Shown piece after piece: positions 1-3,999 of a stretch of DNA of 5,692 nt (positions are counted from its first letter, which is position 1; each line of letters starts with the position of its first letter). The DNA lies in the NCBI GenBank assembly GCA_018067325.1, contig JAGPUU010000018.1, positions 1 to 5,692 of the forward strand, read 5' to 3'. Both the position numbers and the translations under genes were made by a program. The notes beneath the pieces were generated by a model that saw only the letters and a list, made by a program, of their open reading frames with translations, was not told the DNA's origin and ran no database searches. The DNA comes from Amphritea sp. (GTDB lineage Bacteria > Pseudomonadota > Gammaproteobacteria > Pseudomonadales > Balneatricaceae).

Positions 1-267
1 CATACTCTGGCGGAACTCTGCGAACAACTGATCGCTCATGGTAAACCTGCAGAGACACCAGCCGCGATAGTTTCTAATGGCACCAGGGCTGAACAGAAGG
101 TTCTCACCGGCACTTTGGATAGCTTGTCTGAACTTCAGAGCAAGGCGCAGTTGCCCGCTCCAGCGTTGATCATTGTGGGCGAAGTCGTGTTGTTGCATGA
201 GAATCTGGCTTGGTTTGGTGAGGATGTTTTGCAGAACCATGGTTTGATTTTACCCGACGCCCTATAA
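1..267 (+). CDS. cobA: Uroporphyrinogen-III C-methyltransferase (SUMT), C-terminal fragment
   Basis: Frame 1 is open from the left edge to a TAA at 265-267 and gives the last 88 residues of a protein whose 5' part lies outside the window. The stretch VSNGTRAEQKVLTGTL followed by PALIIVGEVV and a final LAWF is the typical C-terminal signature of S-adenosylmethionine:uroporphyrinogen III methyltransferases. These enzymes methylate uroporphyrinogen III twice to precorrin-2 in the cytoplasm, the branch point to siroheme and cobalamin. The fragment could belong to a stand-alone CobA-type enzyme or to the C-terminal domain of a trifunctional CysG, because the part that would tell them apart is missing. 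After the stop there is an eight-T run (272-279) but no convincing hairpin before it, so no terminator is called. The family call is firm; the symbol is less certain. Confidence 0.88.
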   Translation, partial: HTLAELCEQLIAHGKPAETPAAIVSNGTRAEQKVLTGTLDSLSELQSKAQLPAPALIIVGEVVLLHENLAWFGEDVLQNHGLILPDAL

Positions 268-314
268 ATTGTTTTTTTTAGTGCATTGTAACCATTATGG
301 CTAGGGTATTGATC

Positions 315-341
315 TTAACTGCCGATAGCCACGTATATACT
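315..341 (+). promoter_or_regulatory. Candidate sigma-70 promoter for the HDOD gene
   Basis: A good -10-like hexamer TATACT (336-341) lies about 70 bp before the chosen GTG start. The best -35-like hexamer nearby is TTAACT (315-320), but the spacer is only 15 bp; TTGATC (309-314) would be 21 bp away. The -10 is attractive and the -35 is weak, so this is only a candidate. Confidence 0.25.
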
Positions 342-400
342 GTTATTACAATGGATTATCTGGAATGGTTTCTTACACATAGCTGAGTGCTCCGAAGATT

Positions 401-408
401 AGAGGAAG
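401..408 (+). promoter_or_regulatory. Ribosome binding site that decides the HDOD start
   Basis: AGAGGAAG sits five bases before GTG at 414. The alternative in-frame GTG at 387 has no purine-rich Shine-Dalgarno in front of it. This supports 414 as the true start and makes the first nine codons of the longer frame leader sequence. Confidence 0.6.
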
Positions 409-413
409 TCATT

Positions 414-1322
414 GTGGATGAACTAAGCAAAAGAATCTCAACCCTGGAGTTTGTTAAGAACAGGATAGATAGTCTGCCTTTATTACCCTCTGTAGCCCAT
501 GAGCTGAAGCAGTTAAGCCAGGATTCTGTCGGTTTTTATTCCAAAGTGGCTGAGCTTGCTGAGCAAGACCCCCCATTGGCCGCAAAATTACTGACTGCTG
601 CTCATGCTTCTGCTTCAGGGGCTCTTAAACCTGAATACAATATCGAACAGGCACTTGAGCGAATGGGTGTTTTTAATACTCTCAAACTGATGAATTCGCT
701 GATTAAAACCGAGGTGTTTGAACCCACTAAACCGGGTCATAAAGGTGGATGGAGACATTCTGTAGAAACCGCGCGGTTTAGCCGTTTCTTGGCTGAGCAT
801 ACAGTGGGATTCAAGGTTGACCCTGATCTGGCCTATATGAGTGGTTTGTTACATGATATAGGTCGCTTTGTTTTATTGCAGGTCGCGATTAAAGCGGTAG
901 AAGTTGTCGATGATACCGGTTGGAACTCTCCTGAAGAACTGTCCGATGTGGAAGATAAGCTATTTGGCTTTACCCATGCTGAGGTAGGTTTTCTGGCAGC
1001 TCAGCATTGGAAGCTTCCTAGTACTATCACGAACATGCTGCGGTTTCATCATCACTACAATCTATGGGAACTCGAAGGGCTTTCTTTACCCTTCAAGCAG
1101 CTCCTTACCATTGTTCAATTCGCTGACTTTCTTAGCGTAATGGTAATTAAGCATCCCGAATGGCCTGCTTGGTCTGAAGATGAACTAAGGGAACGGGTCA
1201 CCAGTTTTTGTATTCATGAAAAATGGCCTGAAATTGAGTTTCCGATAGATCTGCTAATTTCAGAGATGCCGGCTATATCGGAACAATGTCAGAAAGTGTT
1301 AATAAAGGCAGGAATTGCCTGA
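414..1322 (+). CDS. HDOD-domain signalling protein
   Basis: This 302-residue cytoplasmic protein has no signal peptide or membrane segment. It opens with a short helix and then the typical HDOD entry motif LPLLPSVAHEL (residues 21-31), followed by AEQDPPLAAKLLTAAHAS, the conserved 'DPxLxxKLL' helix. The HD-like core follows: His115 in HSVETARF, His147-Asp148 in GLLHDIGRFVL, His188 in FTHAEVGFLAAQHW, and the 212-214 triple His in LRFHHHYN. HDOD proteins are usually non-catalytic regulatory relatives of HD/HD-GYP phosphohydrolases, found in bacterial signalling, motility and biofilm control; a precise partner cannot be read from this sequence. Here the His/Asp set looks largely retained, so metal binding is possible. 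GTG 414 is chosen over GTG 387 because of its Shine-Dalgarno. The gene stands alone between cobA and a convergent lipoprotein gene whose 3' end is only 23 bp away; no hairpin terminator is visible in that gap. The family is confident; any link to the adhesin downstream is speculation. Confidence 0.88.
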   Translation: MDELSKRISTLEFVKNRIDSLPLLPSVAHELKQLSQDSVGFYSKVAELAEQDPPLAAKLLTAAHASASGALKPEYNIEQALERMGVFNTLKLMNSLIKTEVFEPTKPGHKGGWRHSVETARFSRFLAEHTVGFKVDPDLAYMSGLLHDIGRFVLLQVAIKAVEVVDDTGWNSPEELSDVEDKLFGFTHAEVGFLAAQHWKLPSTITNMLRFHHHYNLWELEGLSLPFKQLLTIVQFADFLSVMVIKHPEWPAWSEDELRERVTSFCIHEKWPEIEFPIDLLISEMPAISEQCQKVLIKAGIA

Positions 1323-1345
1323 GTGCATTATTAGTTTGGTGTTGA

Positions 1346-1774
1346 TTAGTCGAAGTAACCTTTGAGATAACGATTAACTGACTTGCTAATAGCTTCTACC
1401 CGTTGGGTGTCACAGAATTGTGGAACCTTACGACTTTGTACGCTATGAAACCCTATACCATTGAGTTCGTGAGTAATGGCGTTTTCACCGTACTGACTGA
1501 TGAGCTTAGGTATAATTAGCCGCTTATCAAAAGGTATTCCGCAGGTTTTGGCTGCACCCAGACGGGACCAGTTTTTCTGCAGCTGCTCATCATAGCCCAG
1601 AGCATCGATGCCAGTGAACCCGGTCTCATAGTGAAAAAGATAAGCTTCGGGCAATATATTCCATTTAGTCATCCCACCAGAACCTTCATATACTGGCAGA
1701 GCAGCTTTCTCTGGATTGGCACAACCTGTAAGAATCAGTACGAAAATACAACTATTTACGATGAATCTATTCAT
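1346..1774 (-). CDS. Small outer-membrane-type lipoprotein, function unknown
   Basis: The 142-residue product begins with a lipoprotein signal peptide: Asn-Arg at the N-terminus, a hydrophobic stretch (IFVLIL) and the lipobox LTGC, with Cys18 as the lipidated residue after cleavage by signal peptidase II. Residue +2 is Ala rather than Asp, which by the usual Lol rule predicts sorting to the outer membrane. The mature part is soluble and has two further cysteines, Cys78 (KTCGIP) and Cys121 (QFCDTQ), which could form a disulfide in the periplasm. I do not recognise a family. The ATG at 1774 is preceded on the reverse strand by GCGGAG with six bases of spacing, a reasonable Shine-Dalgarno. The gene converges with the HDOD gene and diverges from the TolC-like gene, so it is probably transcribed alone. 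The signal peptide and start make it a credible real gene despite its small size. Confidence 0.75.
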   Translation of the reverse strand: MNRFIVNSCIFVLILTGCANPEKAALPVYEGSGGMTKWNILPEAYLFHYETGFTGIDALGYDEQLQKNWSRLGAAKTCGIPFDKRLIIPKLISQYGENAITHELNGIGFHSVQSRKVPQFCDTQRVEAISKSVNRYLKGYFD

Positions 1775-2101
1775 TATTGGCTCCGCTACGGGTCATTGTT
1801 ATCGATATGAAATCCATTCTGCCTATCGACAACTGAATCATAATAAATTCCTGAGTTTTATAGGAGAATAATCTCACATAGTTGCAGCAATATATTGAAG
1901 ATTGATACTTAGATTGTTGAGTGTAGTTTGGTCTTTCTTTTAACCGGTTGGCCAATCCTGAGAAGTGCTTCTTGTTATCCAACAATGGTGATTTCGCAAT
2001 TAAAGTTGTGCCTAATTACTAGACGAGTGTCTTCTAAATGCTACACTTTGTTTTGCAAGATGTGTTTTTATTATCGATATAGCCTGTAATAGCAGGGTTA
2101 A

Positions 2102-2118
2102 ATTCAGTGTTGCTGAAT
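2102..2118. repeat. Inverted repeat ATTCAG-N5-CTGAAT, candidate operator before the TolC-like gene
   Basis: Two perfect 6-bp arms (2102-2107 and 2113-2118) flank TGTTG. The element overlaps the -35 hexamer of the best promoter candidate, where a repressor would act. Its size suits a dimeric DNA-binding protein, but a 6-bp arm pair can arise by chance in AT-rich DNA. Confidence 0.3.
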
Positions 2119-2137
2119 ACTGTTCTTTCGCTATATA
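2110..2137 (+). promoter_or_regulatory. Candidate promoter of the TolC-like gene
   Basis: TTGCTG (2110-2115) and TATATA (2132-2137) are separated by 16 bp and would start transcription about 27 bp before the ATG at 2172. Both hexamers are imperfect. A second possible -10 (TATTAT, 2069-2074) lies upstream without a good -35. The Shine-Dalgarno is the G-rich AGGGGTGGGG at 2161-2170. Confidence 0.3.
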
Positions 2138-2171
2138 TGTAACTGTTAGTTGTTCATATTAGGGGTGGGGT

Positions 2172-3464
2172 ATGAATCGTAAGACTGTAATTGGATTGTC
2201 AATGCTGTTGGTGGCTGAAGCTGCTGGCGCTATGACCCTTGATGAAACCGTTTCTAGTAGCCTTTCTTATCATCCGGCGATGAGTGCGGCGACACAAGAG
2301 CAAAATGTAGCCGAAAGACAGATTCAGGAAGCTAAAAGTGGCTACCGTCCAAAGATCTCTATTGAAATCTCCAGTGGTCATCAATGGGCAAATAATACCA
2401 CTATTCGTAGTTTTACCAATGATGGTAACGATGTTCATATCAATAAAGCGGATTTCCTGCTTCGTCAATCGCTTTATGATGGAGGGCTTACGGGTAGTCG
2501 AATTAGCTCAGCAGAAAGTGGGTATAAGGCTGCTGGTTATTTGGTGGGTGAAAGGCAGCAGGATATTATTACTGCCTCTGTGGCATCACACTTAAACGTG
2601 TTGCGAAGCGAAGAATTGCTGGTTTTGGCTAAATCTAATCTGGATGCTCACCGTAAGTATCTTGAAGATATTGAAGATCGGGCTAGTCAGGGTGTTATCA
2701 CTGAAACTGATGCGCACCACGCCCGTGCCCGTTATGCGTTTGCAGATGCCTCATTGATGCAACAGGAAGAACAATATCTTGTAACGAGAGAACGATACCT
2801 GGAAGTTGTGGGTATCAAAGCGGAAGGGCTGCGTGGTGTCAGTCGTCCGGTTATCCCTTATGCCAGTTTGGATGAGGCGCTTCAGACAACAACGAATCAT
2901 CCTACTGTGCGACAGTCAGCTTCTACCGTTGACCAAGCTCGGGCAAATTACGAACAGACAAAATCTGCTTTTCGCCCAAAACTTAGTTTCGAAGTGAGAA
3001 GCACGGTACAGGATACATCTGCCAGTTCTGATCTTTCTATTTACAACCCTCAGTCTCATGAAACATTTGCCGGACTTGTTGCTAGTTATGATCTATCTAA
3101 TGGCGGTGCTGATTCAGCACGCAGAGATATAACTGCAGCGCAGCAAGCCTCTGCTGAAGAGCTATATAAGTTAGCAGCTCGTGATATCCGGGAAGCGATC
3201 CGTACCAGTTGGTATACCCGAGCAAAAACAGCTGATCGGATACCTCTTTTGCAAAACTATACGGATTCACTGGAAAAGGTCCTGGCAGATTATGTAGATC
3301 AGTTCTCAGTAAATCGACGTGACCTTCTTGACCTTCTTGATCGGCAGGTTGAAACATTCCGCGCTGAGGCTGACCTGGTTAATGCTCGATATGATCTACT
3401 TATTCAGGATTACACGCTACTTCAGGTTACGGGGCGTTTGTCAGGACAGTTCGGTATTCAATAA
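2172..3464 (+). CDS. TolC-family outer-membrane channel, probably LapE-like type I secretion component
   Basis: The 430-residue protein starts with a Sec signal peptide (MNRK, hydrophobic core, Ala-Gly-Ala cleavage predicted after residue 20) and then shows the two-fold internal repeat of the TolC/OEP family. The first half begins LDETVSSSLSYHPAMSAA and reaches YRPKISIEISSG; the second begins LDEALQTTTNHPTV (about residue 233) and reaches FRPKLSFEVRS. Each half also has the beta-barrel segment ending in an aromatic-Asp-x-Gly-Gly-like turn (SLYDGG, SYDLSNGG). The C-terminal DLLDLLDRQVETFRAEADL and RYDLLIQDYTLLQVTGRL are the classic last helices. Length fits the family. Such trimers span the outer membrane and periplasm and join an ABC or RND pump through a membrane-fusion protein. 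Because the next gene is a type I-secreted adhesin, a LapE-type role in exporting and holding it is likely, but a multidrug efflux role cannot be excluded from this sequence. It ends at its own terminator. Confidence 0.9.
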   Translation: MNRKTVIGLSMLLVAEAAGAMTLDETVSSSLSYHPAMSAATQEQNVAERQIQEAKSGYRPKISIEISSGHQWANNTTIRSFTNDGNDVHINKADFLLRQSLYDGGLTGSRISSAESGYKAAGYLVGERQQDIITASVASHLNVLRSEELLVLAKSNLDAHRKYLEDIEDRASQGVITETDAHHARARYAFADASLMQQEEQYLVTRERYLEVVGIKAEGLRGVSRPVIPYASLDEALQTTTNHPTVRQSASTVDQARANYEQTKSAFRPKLSFEVRSTVQDTSASSDLSIYNPQSHETFAGLVASYDLSNGGADSARRDITAAQQASAEELYKLAARDIREAIRTSWYTRAKTADRIPLLQNYTDSLEKVLADYVDQFSVNRRDLLDLLDRQVETFRAEADLVNARYDLLIQDYTLLQVTGRLSGQFGIQ

Positions 3465-3499
3465 CCAGAATGTTCTATTCGGGTTTTAATAGTCTACTC

Positions 3500-3539
3500 G
3501 GGGAGTGACGTTTCATCTGAAACCGCTCCCCTGTTTTTT
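3500..3539 (+). terminator. Intrinsic terminator of the TolC-like gene
   Basis: GGGGAG (3500-3505) pairs with CTCCCC (3526-3531). Above a small internal loop (TGAC against CG), GTTTC pairs with GAAAC around an ATCT loop. The hairpin is followed by TGTTTTTT (3532-3539). It lies 35 bp after the TAA, a textbook rho-independent terminator that should separate the channel transcript from the adhesin. Confidence 0.9.
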
Positions 3540-3702
3540 AGCATGATACTTCTCTGAAATCAGATCTGCGTAGCCGGTGCTTTGACTGAGACTGTTCCCT
3601 CCAGGTATTTGTTGCTCATAGTTCTTAAAAATGATCGCATCAAATCTACCTGTCGCCATTTGGTCACGTTAATCTGCTTGAAACTTTTTGAAGAAATTGA
3701 AG

Positions 3703-3724
3703 ATAAGCATGATTTATAAGCATG
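3703..3724. repeat. Pair of 9-bp direct repeats ATAAGCATG
   Basis: ATAAGCATG occurs at 3703-3711 and again at 3716-3724, with a 13-bp period. It could be a tandem regulator-binding site for the adhesin gene or a replication-slippage product. There is no direct evidence for either. Confidence 0.4.
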
Positions 3725-3793
3725 TATAGCCATTCGTTTATTTATAAGTGATTGTAATGGTTAGTATTTTCAAATTGGAATATTTCACTCAGT

Positions 3794-3846
3794 TTAAAGT
3801 GTTGCCGTTTTCATTACCTGCGTGCATTTAAAGTGTCGTTAAAGTG
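3794..3846. repeat. Three direct copies of TTAAAGTG upstream of the adhesin
   Basis: Identical octamers occur at 3794-3801, 3828-3835 and 3839-3846. The start-to-start distances are 34 and 11 bp, close to whole helical turns, so all three would face nearly the same side of the DNA. This suits a transcription factor binding in tandem about 150-200 bp before the adhesin ATG. The factor is unknown. Confidence 0.45.
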
Positions 3847-3892
3847 CTACGCTTAACCTGTTAAATGAATTTAAGTTGTTCTAGTCGAAAGC

Positions 3893-3993
3893 AAAGGAAT
3901 GTAGGGAAGGCATCACTGTACATTCTTTTTGGATAATATTTATGTGCTTCCCCCTTTATTAGGCCAGAACGTTAGTTTGCGTTTGTTGGGGGG
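3893..3993 (+). promoter_or_regulatory. Structured leader RNA with mutually exclusive stems covering the adhesin Shine-Dalgarno
   Basis: Three pairings can be drawn. Stem A: AAAGGAATGTA (3893-3903) with TACATTCTTTT (3919-3929), 11 bp with one G-U, like a terminator because its 3' arm runs into the T-tract. Stem B: GGGAAGGCA (3904-3912, in the loop of A) with TGCTTCCC (3945-3952), one bulged G; with A this gives an H-type pseudoknot topology. Stem C: CCCCC (3950-3954) with the G-run 3988-3993, which is the Shine-Dalgarno six bases before the ATG. B and C share 3950-3952, so they exclude each other, and C would hide the ribosome site. The pairings are visible; a regulatory switch is inference, and the ligand or trigger is unknown. 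Confidence 0.35.
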
Positions 3994-3999
3994 TGAATT

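Larger units (their letters stand above)
1775..2171. other. Intergenic region between divergent lipoprotein and TolC-like genes
   Basis: This 397-bp, AT-rich stretch separates two divergent genes and should carry both promoters. No credible coding sequence is seen; a reverse TTG-started frame covering it overlaps the lipoprotein start and has no recognisable features. Short symmetric sites are visible: the perfect 10-bp palindrome CAATATATTG at 1888-1897, the overlapping 8-bp palindromes AACCGGTT and TTGGCCAA sharing a TT at 1942-1955, and the inverted repeat at 2102-2118. Their function is unknown. Confidence 0.6.
3540..3999 (+). other. Long AT-rich regulatory and leader region of the adhesin gene
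   Basis: About 460 bp without a supported gene lie between the terminator and the adhesin ATG. It contains a pair of 9-bp direct repeats (3703-3724), three copies of TTAAAGTG (3794-3846) and a set of potential RNA stems next to the start codon (3893-3993). No convincing -35/-10 pair was found, and no c-di-GMP-I (GEMM) or other riboswitch consensus could be recognised by eye. A tiny frame of six codons, ATG at 3942 to TAG at 3960-3962 (MCFPLY), lies over the C-rich arm and may be accidental. Confidence 0.6.

Noticed and set aside
268..290. Eight-T run after cobA as a possible terminator
   Set aside because: No stable GC-rich hairpin can be drawn directly before the T-run.
1767..1985. Reverse-strand 72-residue open frame upstream of the lipoprotein
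   Set aside because: It starts at TTG without a Shine-Dalgarno, overlaps the well-supported lipoprotein start by 8 bp and has no recognisable motif or signal.
3560..3700. Reverse-strand stretch that reads like protein (QINVTKWRQVDLMRSFLR, then YLEGTVSVKAPATQI and a stop at 3560-3562)
   Set aside because: The in-frame ATG at 3640 gives only 26 residues with no clear ribosome site, and I recognise no family. It could be a gene remnant, but the evidence is too thin to annotate; a translated search of this stretch would decide.
3540..3999. c-di-GMP riboswitch (GEMM) before the adhesin
   Set aside because: The region was read for the conserved GEMM-I blocks and none was seen, so the structured leader is reported as an unknown type instead.
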